Shown piece by piece: positions 7,907 through 17,252 of a stretch of 64,000 nt of DNA. This DNA is from Oligoflexus tunisiensis (GTDB lineage: Bacteria > Bdellovibrionota_B > Oligoflexia > Oligoflexales > Oligoflexaceae). The notes beneath the pieces were generated by a model that saw nothing but the letters and a program-made list of their open reading frames with translations, did not search any database and was not told the DNA's origin. The stretch spans positions 3,060,471 through 3,124,470 of the forward strand of contig NZ_BDFO01000001.1 in NCBI RefSeq assembly GCF_001748245.1, read 5' to 3'. The first letter of the stretch is position 1, and every line of letters starts with the position of its first letter. The position numbers and the translations under genes were made by a program.

Positions 7907-9820
7907 ATGTGTATTCCTAAGCTGATGGTTGGGTGGCTGGTATTTATACTCAGCGGCTCAACGTGGATCACGCGGCCCCTGCTGGCGCGAGCTGCGCCGA
8001 TTCTTGCTGTTGAAGAGAAGGATGAAGTCGTCAAGGTAGGCGCCCCGTTTTCCTACTATATTGACAACTCAGGCAGCCTGACGATCGAGGACGTGGCGGC
8101 CAGTTCTGAACTGGGCTGGCTGGTTTCCGAATCCGAAGACATCAAAACAAAGACGGACAGTCACCAGAAGGTTTTTGCCCGGGTGATCCTGGATTCGAAG
8201 GTCAGCGGGAATTATACGCTGGCTCACGATTTTACGTTTGATCCTCTCACGCGATTCAGAATGATTCTTGTGAATGCTGACGGGGCTGTCGTCAAAGAGA
8301 GCTTTTTCAAGCCGAAGCCAACCTTTGAGATCGGCCTCAAACCGGGGATCAATACCATCATTATCGAAGTGTCGAACAGCACCTATGAAGCGACCAAAAT
8401 CCGCTATCAACTGCTGAAGTCGACCGACTTTGCTGTGCAGCACTTCTGGCGAGGAAACTTCTATGGAGTGATTTTTGGGATCGCCATCGCCATGTGTGTC
8501 TACAACATGTCGATGTTCTACTTCTTCAGAAACCTTTATTTTCTTTATTACTGCCCCTACGTCCTGGGCTTTGCCACGATACTGGCTTATGGTGCGGGCA
8601 GCATTCCGCACCCGGATATGAACCTGTTCTGGCGGCTGCCGATCATTATCAGCGGAATTTTCCTCTTTCTTTTTAAATCGTCGGCTCTGAATCTGAAGAC
8701 CTATACTCCGAAACTCTACAAGGTTTTTCTTGCGCTGACTCTGCTTCACGTGGCGGGTGTCACCTGGTCGATGTTCAGTACTTCAGGCGGCATGGCCATC
8801 TTCTTTGCCCCCTTCCTGATTACCGTCGCCATCGCCTGCGCGTTCGTCCGAACGAAACAGGGTTACAAACCGGCGGCGTTCTTTGTTTATGGTTGGTCCC
8901 TCTTCTTTATTGGGTTTATCGTCGGCTTCATACAGCTCCTGTTTCCGGTGGACTATGCGTTTCACTTCTCGGGGTTTATTGGATTCTCCCTCGAGATTAT
9001 CCTCTTCTCTTTTGCCACCAGCTATAAGGCCAGGTTGCAGGAGAAAAAGATGAATCAGGAAAACGAGCATGCCTTCCGGCAGCTGCAGAAGGTGTTCTAT
9101 CCGCATCAGATCAGCCAGATAAAGAAGGCGGCGGAACTCGAATCCACCATGCCGACCCACCCAGGGGTGGCCTGCGTGATCTGTTTTGATATCATCGCCA
9201 GCTCCACCATCCAGCATGAAAAGACCAAAGACTTTTTCAGGAATGTCTTTCGACGATGCAATGAAATCATGATGAGTGGCTATGATCCCGATACCATGAC
9301 GGCCAATGCTTACCGCATCAAGGAAATGGGCGATGGCTTCCTCTGCAGCATCGGTTATCCGTTCAAGTCCAAAACCGGATTCATGGCCAAGGATGCTCTG
9401 GACGTCGCGACCCTGTTTCATGATGCGTTTCAGGAAGAGGTCGAAAAGTTTGGTTACCGGGAGCCGATTTACTGCAGCATAGGAATAGCCCTGGATCATA
9501 TCACGGGTTTTTATCCGGAAACAGGCGCCAAGGAATACGATCTGTACGGCAAATCCATAGTCCTGGCCACCCGGTATGAAGGCATGAGGAAGGTTATCTT
9601 CAGCCGGATCAACGCCAGCGTTCTGATTCTGCAGGCCCGGGTCTTCCTCAGCCTTGACGAGCAGGAGGCCAACACGTTCACGGAGTACAACCTGCACGAC
9701 GAAGGACTTGTTGTTCGGGATGACCCTGCCGCCAAAAGGCTTTATTTCAAGCACCTGCCTGAGACCCGCGCGAGCCGGGAACGCAGTACTCTGGTCAAGG
9801 CTTACGATTCTGCGGGTTGA
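7907..9820 (+). CDS. 7TM-DISM receptor with class III adenylate cyclase output
   Basis: A 637-residue protein with a signal peptide, an extracytoplasmic 7TMR-DISMED2-like domain (about 35-180), seven membrane helices (about 185-385), a short coiled coil and a class III nucleotide cyclase domain (about 415-590). The two metal-binding Asp residues are present (D428 in FDIIASS, D476 in KEMGDGF), as are the adenine-selecting Lys472 and Asp545, so ATP is the expected substrate. The conserved transition-state Asn is Val552 (YGKSIVLATR), although Arg556 is kept. The same change occurs in the cyclase at 51335-53311. The C-terminus carries a RDDPAAKRLYF motif also shared with that protein. It probably makes cAMP in response to an external signal, but the Asn loss leaves activity uncertain. 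Confidence 0.86.
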   Translation: MCIPKLMVGWLVFILSGSTWITRPLLARAAPILAVEEKDEVVKVGAPFSYYIDNSGSLTIEDVAASSELGWLVSESEDIKTKTDSHQKVFARVILDSKVSGNYTLAHDFTFDPLTRFRMILVNADGAVVKESFFKPKPTFEIGLKPGINTIIIEVSNSTYEATKIRYQLLKSTDFAVQHFWRGNFYGVIFGIAIAMCVYNMSMFYFFRNLYFLYYCPYVLGFATILAYGAGSIPHPDMNLFWRLPIIISGIFLFLFKSSALNLKTYTPKLYKVFLALTLLHVAGVTWSMFSTSGGMAIFFAPFLITVAIACAFVRTKQGYKPAAFFVYGWSLFFIGFIVGFIQLLFPVDYAFHFSGFIGFSLEIILFSFATSYKARLQEKKMNQENEHAFRQLQKVFYPHQISQIKKAAELESTMPTHPGVACVICFDIIASSTIQHEKTKDFFRNVFRRCNEIMMSGYDPDTMTANAYRIKEMGDGFLCSIGYPFKSKTGFMAKDALDVATLFHDAFQEEVEKFGYREPIYCSIGIALDHITGFYPETGAKEYDLYGKSIVLATRYEGMRKVIFSRINASVLILQARVFLSLDEQEANTFTEYNLHDEGLVVRDDPAAKRLYFKHLPETRASRERSTLVKAYDSAG

Positions 9821-9838
9821 ACCGCCCTCCAGGCCTGG

Positions 9839-11176
9839 CTAATTCCGGAGACGCTGCAAACGCCTGCCTTTAAGAACCAGATTGATGAAAACCAACAGAA
9901 CCCCGACAGCTGTGAACACGATGGCCAGGATATGGCTCTCCTGTGAGGCAAAGGCGGCGAGCGCTATGTTGGAAAGGAAAGCTAAAATGGGTATGAGAAG
10001 AGGAATCTGAAAGCCCACTGTCCTTGGCTCCCGACGTTTAATCACAAACAAGGAAATGTTGACCAGACAGAACATCGCTAGGATCAGGGTTGCCGTCGTT
10101 CCCGCCAGGAACTGAAGAGTACCGGAGAGGGCCAGGAAGATCGCGACGGGAAGGATCACAAGAAGCGTGCGGTGAGGCGTCGCGCGTTTGGGGTGCACTT
10201 TTCCTAGCCAGGCCGGCAGTATTCCTTCCCGGGACATGCCGAACAGCAGCCGGGACGCTGTGACCATGTTGAGGAGAGTCGTATTGAGGACTGCAAACAT
10301 AGCTATGACTGAGAAGACTATGGGCGGGAAATCAGGCTCCGCCCGGCGCACGACGTCGAGGAGCGGGGCGCTTGAGGTCGCGAGTTCCGCAGGGCCGACG
10401 ACACGAACCGCAAGCCAGGCGACGAGGATATAAATGATCCCGGCGATTCCCAAAGCAAGCAGGATGGCTCTTGGAACATTCCGCTCCGCATCTTTCACTT
10501 CCTCCGAGACATTGGCAATATCCTCAAAGCCGATGAAGGCATAGAAGGCCAACGCGGCTCCCTGCAGTATCGGAGTCCAGCCCAGGCCTTCGCCGGCGGC
10601 ACTGGGAACGTTTTGCAAAGCAGCTCCGGCGGCGCCTCCTTCAATGCCCGTTAGAAAAAGGATGGAAACCAGAATGACAAGAATGAGTCCGGAGACCTCG
10701 AGCGTCGTGCAAAAAATGTTGAGCCCAGAAGACTCCCGCATGCCCCAGAACGTCACGAATGCCAAACCCAGGAAAAGGGCGAGAATGATAGCGGCGGGTG
10801 GAATCATCGGGGCAAAGGCCAATAAATAACCCGAAAAGGCTTTCGAGAGTGTGGCCATGGAAACGAGGCAGGTACAAAACATCAGCCAGCCCACGAGCAG
10901 GGAGAGCCAGTCCTTGCGGAAGGCTTTTTGCACAAAGGTGGCGACGCCTCCACTTTTGGGAAAGCGGCTGGAGAGTTCAGCGTAACTTAATGCGGTCAAT
11001 GCTGCGACGGCCATGGCGGCCAGGAATGATATCCAAACTGCAGAGCCCGAAAGGCCCGCAATTTTTCCCACGATTGCATAAATTCCAGCGCCGAGGATAT
11101 CGCCGACTCCGTAGATCACAAGCGTGGTTAAGCCAAACACTCGCTTTAATGAGGCTGCTTCTGCTTTTTCTGCCAT
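9839..11176 (-). CDS. APC-superfamily amino acid permease
   Basis: A 445-residue inner-membrane protein with about twelve hydrophobic helices. The N-terminal GVGDILGAGIYAIVGKIAGLSG segment contains the glycine-rich helix-1 motif that binds the substrate backbone in the amino acid-polyamine-organocation superfamily. AFYAFIGFEDIANVSEEV, in the middle, is the conserved helix-6 region of this group. It probably takes up an amino acid or polyamine using a proton or sodium gradient. The gene is convergent with the cyclase gene, 19 bp away, and no transport partner or catabolic gene adjoins it, so substrate cannot be guessed. The family is firm. Confidence 0.9.
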   Translation of the reverse strand: MAEKAEAASLKRVFGLTTLVIYGVGDILGAGIYAIVGKIAGLSGSAVWISFLAAMAVAALTALSYAELSSRFPKSGGVATFVQKAFRKDWLSLLVGWLMFCTCLVSMATLSKAFSGYLLAFAPMIPPAAIILALFLGLAFVTFWGMRESSGLNIFCTTLEVSGLILVILVSILFLTGIEGGAAGAALQNVPSAAGEGLGWTPILQGAALAFYAFIGFEDIANVSEEVKDAERNVPRAILLALGIAGIIYILVAWLAVRVVGPAELATSSAPLLDVVRRAEPDFPPIVFSVIAMFAVLNTTLLNMVTASRLLFGMSREGILPAWLGKVHPKRATPHRTLLVILPVAIFLALSGTLQFLAGTTATLILAMFCLVNISLFVIKRREPRTVGFQIPLLIPILAFLSNIALAAFASQESHILAIVFTAVGVLLVFINLVLKGRRLQRLRN

Positions 11177-11552
11177 AAGGTTTCTTTTATCCTTTGTTGG
11201 TTCTTATCCCTAGGTCCGCTATTCTCATGACTTTTACGCTGGTGTCGAGAAAAATGAAGAGGCTGGAATTCTTTGTAGACCCAGCTGGAATGGGATGCAA
11301 ATGTACCCCCATGCGCCCGGGGCCCTTCCGACCTTTGCCCCTGTCCCCGGTTCGCGTTAGACAGACTTATGCGATCAAATTACGCAAGCTTGTGGCCCCC
11401 GTTGCCAATGCCTGGAAATTTGCAGTCCTTTTAAACAAACTGTCGAGAATTCCAACATACGATTTACCTTAATTCACTGGAATCATGGCCGCGCCGCAGG
11501 GCATAGTCTTTGCTGAAACTCCGAGTAGAAGCCACTTCAATGGGGAACCCTC
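11177..11552. other. Intergenic region, probably regulatory
   Basis: This 376-base gap separates the divergent permease and lipoprotein genes. It must hold both promoters, but I could not assign convincing -35/-10 pairs. A 92-codon open frame at 11194-11472 has no recognisable family, no clear ribosome-binding site and unusual composition; I do not consider it a gene. Confidence 0.4.
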
Positions 11553-12587
11553 ATGAAAAAAATCACAGTCGGAATCATGCTCGCTGCCCTCAGTGTCGCT
11601 TGCGGTCGCCATACCGAACAGAAAAGCGCGGTCCAAAGTATCGCCTCGACGGCGAATGATAAACTGATCGCTGATGTTGATGCGGCAACCCGGGCCAATG
11701 ATGAACTCAAACTCAGCGAGGTCATTGCGAAAAAAGACTACTACGGGCTGAGCGACAAGGAAGTGAAGATCATTCGGGAAGCTTTCACGGCCGAGGAATA
11801 TAACCGGCTCGTGCTCAAATTCGTGGATCCCAATAACAAACGCGGCCTGGCGTCGCCGCAGTGGGCCTTTATCCCGGACGTCTCGGATGATTCCGGCGAG
11901 TTGAAGGAAGTTGAGGTTGTCGATAAGCAAGGTCGCAAGGACCTGGTGGATGGAACGGACAACGTGGAGGCCCTGGCTTTCCCGCTTATCACTCTTGGAT
12001 TTTCCGAGAAAATCGAAGGGGCTATCAAACTGAGACTGGCTGATGATCCGGCGGCGGACGGCGGCTTGATGCTGAATTCTCTGGAATTCTCGGATGATCA
12101 TGAACCATGGATCAAAGGCGGTGCCGAGGTTTATGGGGTCGTCAGCTTTATCGGCAAGGACGGCAAGGGAACGAGCGAACTCGTGGAGTTTCCGTCGGTT
12201 GATTACGATGGTGAGCGCTATGATTTGCGTCAAATCGTGCACTTCTGGCCGAAGAATCGCTATCAGATCGCGAATATCGCGTTTTTTGAACATGATTCAG
12301 GCCATAACTATGCTGATCTGACCAAAATATTCATCACAGCCGCCACCAGCATCGTGACGTCGATTATCGATCCGACCCAGACCACCACGATTGCCATTGC
12401 CGGCATCGTCGGACAGCTGGCTGGCAAGATCGTGGATGCGCTCCCAGCCGGGACGTTTACGGATGACGATGATTACATGGATACGATTAATACGATCGAG
12501 AAGTATGCGCCTGGGGTTCGGAGCGGTGTTAGTGGTAATGCCAGGGTTGAGATGTCTCTGTATCAGGTGAAGATCAACGACGAGTAA
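11553..12587 (+). CDS. Lipoprotein of unknown function
   Basis: A 344-residue protein with a lipoprotein signal peptide (lipobox LSVAC, Cys17 followed by GRH), so it is probably anchored in the outer membrane or periplasm. The first 75 residues after the lipobox are helical. The central part is beta-rich with an approximately 100-residue segment ending in HDSGHNYADLTK. The C-terminal third has a hydrophobic, Thr/Ile-rich stretch (ITAATSIVTSIIDPTQTTTIAIAGIVGQLAG) and no catalytic motif. I do not recognise the family. It is monocistronic, and a hairpin and short repeats follow it. Confidence 0.72.
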   Translation: MKKITVGIMLAALSVACGRHTEQKSAVQSIASTANDKLIADVDAATRANDELKLSEVIAKKDYYGLSDKEVKIIREAFTAEEYNRLVLKFVDPNNKRGLASPQWAFIPDVSDDSGELKEVEVVDKQGRKDLVDGTDNVEALAFPLITLGFSEKIEGAIKLRLADDPAADGGLMLNSLEFSDDHEPWIKGGAEVYGVVSFIGKDGKGTSELVEFPSVDYDGERYDLRQIVHFWPKNRYQIANIAFFEHDSGHNYADLTKIFITAATSIVTSIIDPTQTTTIAIAGIVGQLAGKIVDALPAGTFTDDDDYMDTINTIEKYAPGVRSGVSGNARVEMSLYQVKINDE

Positions 12588-12590
12588 CCG

Positions 12591-12672
12591 GCCCCCTTCG
12601 GGGGTGACGTGCTGGGATCGGTGACGGCGCTGGGATCGGTGACGTTGCCGGGTCGGGGTGACGACGCTGAGG
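12591..12672. repeat. C/G hairpin followed by four GGTGACG-anchored repeats
   Basis: Just after the stop codon of the lipoprotein gene there is a CCCCC-TTC-GGGGG hairpin (12592-12604). It is followed by four imperfect 17-19 bp units, each beginning GGTGACG (12603, 12620, 12638, 12657); the second unit reads GGTGACGGCGCTGGGATC. The hairpin could terminate transcription. A comparable hairpin plus TGACG-repeat arrangement lies at 32892-33130. Confidence 0.6.
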
Positions 12673-12694
12673 TCGTCTGCCCTTGTCCGCGAGG

Positions 12695-12877
12695 TTAGAG
12701 ATCCCCCTTTTGCTCATGCTGCTTGATGGATTCGTCGACCGTTTCCCGGTCTCCCTCAGCCAAACCTGGAGTGAGGCCTATCTTGCCTTTTTCTGATTCC
12801 TCACCATCCGAATCCGCAGTTTTGAACTGCGGTTTGTCGGATGAACGTTCCTTTTTGGGATGTTGCGGTGTAGCCAT
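12695..12877 (-). CDS. Small hydrophilic protein of unknown function
   Basis: The ATG at 12877 is preceded by a strong GGAGGGAG ribosome-binding site, which defines a 60-residue protein. The frame continues upstream to 13036 but without a better start. The product is highly charged, lacks hydrophobic segments and has no cysteine: MATPQHPKKERSS at the N-terminus, then alternating acidic and basic residues ending in KQHEQKGDL. It looks like an intrinsically disordered cytosolic protein. No family is recognised; support comes from the ribosome-binding site and composition only. Confidence 0.55.
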   Translation of the reverse strand: MATPQHPKKERSSDKPQFKTADSDGEESEKGKIGLTPGLAEGDRETVDESIKQHEQKGDL

Positions 12878-13051
12878 ATTTACTCCCTCCAATTTGCCCC
12901 TTATGTTGCCCATTTCCTGGAAAAGAACAAGCTGGCAGAAAAATGCAGGGCCCGCCTCCTGTTGCCTCGAAGCGCGAATATAGGTTAAGCAGGACATGAA
13001 ACTTTCAACCCAACGGCCTCCCGAATTCCGAGGCAAAGGATAGTGTTAATT

Positions 13052-14026
13052 ATGGCGCTTCGACGTGATCCTGTGACCTGGCAATATCCCATGATCGAGC
13101 CCTACCGTAAGGGTCGATTGCGAGTCTCCGATATCCACGACTTGTATTTTGAAGAGTCGGGCAACCCGCAAGGCAAACCCGTTGTGTTTGTACACGGGGG
13201 ACCCGGGGGCGGAACGGATGCAAGTCACCGGCGCTTTTTCAATCCCGAGCTTTATCGCATCATTCTCTTCGATCAAAGGGGTTGCGGCCAGAGCACGCCG
13301 CATGCCTGCCTCGAAGAGAACACCACGTGGCATCTCGTATCCGATATGGAGGCCCTGCGACAACACCTTGGGGTTAAACGCTGGCAGGTTTTCGGCGGAT
13401 CATGGGGGAGCACCCTGGCTCTGGCTTATGCTCAAAAGCACGCGGATGCTGTGACCGAGCTGGTACTGCGTGGGATTTTTCTGCTCAGAAAACAGGAGAT
13501 TGATTGGTTCTATCAGTTCGGCGCCAGCGAAATTTACCCTGACGCCTGGGAAGCCTACCGCGATGCGATACCGGAAGCCGAGCGGCATGATTTCCTGTCG
13601 GCTTATTATAAGCGTCTGACATCGGATGATCCCGAAGTTCGCTTGCGAGCCGCACGGGCCTGGAGCGTCTGGGAAGGGCGGACCAGCAAGCTGATGCCCG
13701 AGGCAGCGTTCGTGGATCGCTTCGATGGAGCGGAGTTCGCGTTGGCTTTCGCGCGCATCGAATGCCACTATTTTGTCAACAAGGGCTTCTTTGACAAGGA
13801 CGATTTTCTTTTGCAAGGCATTGATCGCATCAGGCATATTCCTGCGACCATCGTTCACGGTCGTTACGATGTCGTGTGCCCGCTGACATCGGCCTGGACC
13901 CTGCATAAGAAGTGGCCCGAGGCTGAGCTGATGATCGTGCCTGACGCCGGACATGCCGCCGGCGAGCCCGGCAATTGCCGGGCTCTGGTGGCTGCGACGG
14001 ATCGTTATGCAGGCTTAAGAGAGTGA
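13052..14026 (+). CDS. pip: Proline iminopeptidase (alpha/beta hydrolase, S33)
   Basis: A 324-residue alpha/beta hydrolase. I chose the ATG at 13052; a GTG at 13043 would add three residues. The HGGPGGG oxyanion loop, DQRGCGQS segment and nucleophile Ser117 in GGSWGS are characteristic of S33 prolyl aminopeptidases, which release N-terminal proline from peptides. The catalytic Asp lies in HGRYDVVCP and the His in DAGHAAGE. The cap contains the family's expected WEGRTSKLMP region. It has no signal peptide and is therefore cytosolic. It stands alone between two oppositely oriented genes. Confidence 0.9.
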   Translation: MALRRDPVTWQYPMIEPYRKGRLRVSDIHDLYFEESGNPQGKPVVFVHGGPGGGTDASHRRFFNPELYRIILFDQRGCGQSTPHACLEENTTWHLVSDMEALRQHLGVKRWQVFGGSWGSTLALAYAQKHADAVTELVLRGIFLLRKQEIDWFYQFGASEIYPDAWEAYRDAIPEAERHDFLSAYYKRLTSDDPEVRLRAARAWSVWEGRTSKLMPEAAFVDRFDGAEFALAFARIECHYFVNKGFFDKDDFLLQGIDRIRHIPATIVHGRYDVVCPLTSAWTLHKKWPEAELMIVPDAGHAAGEPGNCRALVAATDRYAGLRE

Positions 14027-14037
14027 GCAGGCCGGTT

Positions 14038-15147
14038 TCAGTCCTTGCAGGTTATGCGGACGGTCGCGCTCTTGATGCTTCCGTATCCCTGCAAACCTTC
14101 ATAAGGATCATGGAACTGAGCCTGGACCTGCTGGTTGTCGGCGACCTCCTGGACGTCCTCGGTCCAGAGATTGTAGGTCACATCGTATTGCCCTCCGTAG
14201 TTACGAATGGGAGTCACACCAAACGAGCAACCATGGACGGCGCGGCCAGAAATATTCTGGAGCTGGATGCTCAAGGTTTTGCCTGATTGATTCAAATCTG
14301 TAAGAACCTGAAATCGAGCGGAGGAATCGGGCGAAGCCTCATCACCCGCCGATTCCGATTCGGACGAGTCGACTTCCAGAAGCGGGGCCTGACGTCCGGT
14401 GAGCCTTTGGGCCATGCTCAAGATCAGGTCATAATTGTGGCTGACGCTCGTATAATAATTCCCGCCTGTGCATTTTTTTGAGCTATCCACGAATGCTGTC
14501 GAGGCAATGCCGCTCGTGTACCACTGGCCGTTCCTTACCGCATAGAGGGGACCACCGGAATCACCACTGCAGGCGGCCGTGCTTCCGTTCTGAACGTGAA
14601 TGCTGCCGCGACTCATGACACTCACGACCCGAGTATCCACGGTTCGCAGAGTTCCGAAAGAATTGGGCTGATTGTTGCTGCCGTATCCGGCCTGCCGCAC
14701 CGCTTCACCACGCTGAAGAGGAGACGAGGAAGGGAGAAGCTTCACGGGTTTATATCCTGCTGGGATTTCGCCAGCGAGTTTCAGCATGGCGATATCATTG
14801 TCGGTGCCCGAATAACCGGGATTGACCGTAGCGCTGGCAATACGAAGGACTTGTCGATCACTACCATTGAATCGCGTGCCGAACAGGACATAGCCTCCCT
14901 GAACCGCAGGGTTGTAACAATGGGCGGCTGTAAGGATCAAGTCCCTGGCAATGATTGTGCCGGTGCAGCCATTGAGTCCAACTGTGGAAACCCTTTCCGG
15001 TCCACTCGCAGACGATCCCACAACACTGCCGCCAACGATCTTCGGAGCGCTTGATTCGCGATCCGCACCGCAGCCGATTATCATGCCGGAGAGTGCCATC
15101 GTGGGAAGGATCATCTTCAGATCAAGGAAACTCTTCAGGTGTAGCAT
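14038..15147 (-). CDS. Trypsin-like serine protease (S1), lipoprotein
   Basis: The ATG at 15147 has an AGAGGATAAG ribosome-binding site and yields a lipoprotein signal (lipobox SGMIIGC); the frame extends 40 residues further without support. The 369-residue product opens its mature part with KIVGG, typical of the trypsin activation cleavage site. It carries the triad His76 (TAAHC), Asp118 (NDIAMLKL) and Ser197 (CSGDSGGPL). An approximately 110-residue beta-rich extension follows the protease domain (about residues 255-369), preceded by an acidic Ser/Glu linker; its role is unknown. It should act outside the inner membrane, where it could degrade host, prey or environmental protein. Confidence 0.88.
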   Translation of the reverse strand: MLHLKSFLDLKMILPTMALSGMIIGCGADRESSAPKIVGGSVVGSSASGPERVSTVGLNGCTGTIIARDLILTAAHCYNPAVQGGYVLFGTRFNGSDRQVLRIASATVNPGYSGTDNDIAMLKLAGEIPAGYKPVKLLPSSSPLQRGEAVRQAGYGSNNQPNSFGTLRTVDTRVVSVMSRGSIHVQNGSTAACSGDSGGPLYAVRNGQWYTSGIASTAFVDSSKKCTGGNYYTSVSHNYDLILSMAQRLTGRQAPLLEVDSSESESAGDEASPDSSARFQVLTDLNQSGKTLSIQLQNISGRAVHGCSFGVTPIRNYGGQYDVTYNLWTEDVQEVADNQQVQAQFHDPYEGLQGYGSIKSATVRITCKD

Positions 15148-15574
15148 CTTCTTATCCTCTCTATACGACTCAAATACCTTCCGACTGCCGGAAGTTTCCT
15201 TCGGAATTTTACAGATGGATGTTTCTGCATCGGCCCCGTGAAGGCACAGCCTTCCCCACAGGCACATACGGGCCTTATGGTGTTCGCTGTTTAATCTTTG
15301 AGACAGGTTTGGATACGGCTAGGCGAATTGCCCAAACCCATGTGGGACCTTTATCAGAGCGAGTTTGTTCTAACGTGAGACATTAGGTGAGTCGATGGAA
15401 AAAAATTCACTGGACAAGTTGTTGACGGGAATGCTAGGGCCGCAGCCTTTTTGCGGGAAGTACCGGGTGTACAGCAGGTCTGGCGACAGGGGATGGTGCC
15501 TCGTCAGAAAATCATTTGGCAAATGCGCTCCTGGCCTCTACGATAGATGAAACTATCAATATTCGGGGACGTTT
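15148..15574. other. Divergent intergenic region
   Basis: These 427 bases separate the divergent protease and SRPBCC genes. They should contain two promoters. Open frames here are shadows without ribosome-binding sites. I see no RNA gene, repeat or strong hairpin. Confidence 0.35.
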
Positions 15575-16111
15575 ATGTTGAAAAAGATTCTTTTGGCTTT
15601 GGCGCTGATCGTCGTGGGAGTTCTGATCTATGCATCCACCCGTCCGAACGAGTTGCAAGTATCCCGGGAGATTGTCCTCAAAGCAGGTCCCGAGGTTATT
15701 TTCCCTTATCTGAATAGCTCGCAGAAATCCAATGAATGGATGCCCTGGGTATCCATGGATCCTGCGTTGAAGATGAGCTACAACGGTCCTGCGGAAGGCG
15801 TAGGCTCGCAAGCCTCATGGGAAAGCACAGGGGATATGGGAATTGGAAAATCGGAGATCGTTGAGAGCATTCCCAATCGTCTCGTGAAAACCCAACTGAC
15901 CTATCTGAAACCCATGGAAATGTCACAGGTTTCCATTATGGAGCTGGAACCCATAGCCGAGGGCACCAGGGTATCCTGGAAAGTTGTGATGCCTCAGAAT
16001 CTTCTCGCGAAGACAGCCTGCCTTTTCATGGATATGGATAAGATGATTGGGACGAATTTCGAGCAGGGTCTGCAGAAACTTCAAACTATGGTGGATGGAT
16101 CAAATACCTGA
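15575..16111 (+). CDS. SRPBCC-fold protein with N-terminal membrane anchor
   Basis: A 178-residue protein with an N-terminal hydrophobic helix (ILLALALIVVGVLIYA) followed by a START/polyketide-cyclase-like (SRPBCC) domain. Supporting features are the opening VSREIVLKAGPEVIFPYL, the PWVSMDPALKMSYNGP segment and the C-terminal amphipathic helix NFEQGLQKLQTMV. Members of this superfamily bind hydrophobic small molecules in a deep cavity. No ligand can be inferred, and the single helix probably anchors it to the inner membrane with the domain outside. It ends 17 bp from the convergent M23 gene. Confidence 0.78.
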   Translation: MLKKILLALALIVVGVLIYASTRPNELQVSREIVLKAGPEVIFPYLNSSQKSNEWMPWVSMDPALKMSYNGPAEGVGSQASWESTGDMGIGKSEIVESIPNRLVKTQLTYLKPMEMSQVSIMELEPIAEGTRVSWKVVMPQNLLAKTACLFMDMDKMIGTNFEQGLQKLQTMVDGSNT

Positions 16112-16127
16112 CCCATCGGTCTCAATT

Positions 16128-16973
16128 CTACATTTTCGAGCTTTGGCAATGAGGCGCTTGCGTCGCCAGGATCAAAGGTTGTGAACAGGGTGGCAACAGA
16201 AAAGGCGTGGGATCCACCGGCTGATTTCTGTTGTCACGATACTCAAAATGCAGGTGAGGACCTCGCGATTGTCCTGTCGCGCCGACTTGAGCAATCACAT
16301 CCCCGCGGGAAACTCTCTGACCGGCTTTGACCTGGGTCGATCGACAGTGCGCGTAGTAGGTTTTCCCCTGTTTGTGCTCGATGATCACGAGAAGACCAAA
16401 TCCACGTTTCCAGCCGCGATACGTGACCTCACCATCCTGGGCTGCAAGGATCGGAGTACCCGCGCGAGCTGCTATATCAATGCCCTTATGGAAACGATTC
16501 CAACGCCAGGAAAATCCCGACGAGATATAGCCTTCCACCGGAAAGCGCAAACGCTGGGACTCATCAGGCAGAAACCATTCGTCAAGACTTTGAAAATTCT
16601 CCTGCAGAGCTGCCGACCAGTCGCCTATCTTCACAGGCCTCAGGAATGGATCGCGCATGACTTTGACAATTTTCGGAAGTTTTTTGCCCGAAGGCTTCTT
16701 CAGATTGGTCAGGCTGGCAACCGGAATATAGACTTTGCGTCCGCGCCGGCCGTGACCTTCACGCGGATTGAATCGCTCCAGCAGACTTAAAGGTGCACGA
16801 TAGCGCTGGCTGATGGCTCGGAGGCTTTCACCAGGCCGTCGCGTGACTTCATAGGCAAGGATGACTTTGGGTTTTTCGGATCGGGTTCGTGCGGTCCGAC
16901 TGCCAGGCGGATCATGCGACGATCCACAGGCGGCACACAGGATCAGAGTTGTCAAAACTCTCCAGCGGAACAT
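16128..16973 (-). CDS. LysM/M23 peptidoglycan peptidase lipoprotein
   Basis: A 281-residue lipoprotein (lipobox ILCAAC). A LysM domain (about residues 42-86) has RPGESLRAISQRY and a LERFNP segment, followed by a lysostaphin-type M23 domain. Zinc ligands are present: His162 and Asp166 in HKGIDIAARAG, and His242 in HLHFEY with His240 as the catalytic His. Because all ligands are kept, it is probably an active endopeptidase rather than an NlpD/EnvC-type inactive activator. It would bind and cleave peptidoglycan in the periplasm, for cell separation or envelope remodelling. Confidence 0.88.
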   Translation of the reverse strand: MFRWRVLTTLILCAACGSSHDPPGSRTARTRSEKPKVILAYEVTRRPGESLRAISQRYRAPLSLLERFNPREGHGRRGRKVYIPVASLTNLKKPSGKKLPKIVKVMRDPFLRPVKIGDWSAALQENFQSLDEWFLPDESQRLRFPVEGYISSGFSWRWNRFHKGIDIAARAGTPILAAQDGEVTYRGWKRGFGLLVIIEHKQGKTYYAHCRSTQVKAGQRVSRGDVIAQVGATGQSRGPHLHFEYRDNRNQPVDPTPFLLPPCSQPLILATQAPHCQSSKM

Positions 16974-17252
16974 AGGCTTTCCTCAATGATCTCACACATC
17001 CTCCCGCGGTGTGCCGGCGCGCGAGGAAAATAAATTGTGTTCGACCTATCCTTATCGGACGGCCAGCGGGAAACTTAAGACATTCTTACCTATCTAAAGC
17101 ATGGAAAGTATTGGATATTATAGGTTATCGGTCGCGGCCACTCTGAGGTGTTTCGTCATACGCAAAATTATAGATTCATGGCTTAAAATTTTCCCGCGAC
17201 CGTCGATCCTCAAGCGAAGCGATCCCAAGCCCCCCTTGCCAAGGAGCCGAAC

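Noticed and set aside
11194..11472. 92-codon open frame between divergent genes
   Set aside because: No ribosome-binding site, no recognisable product, atypical composition.
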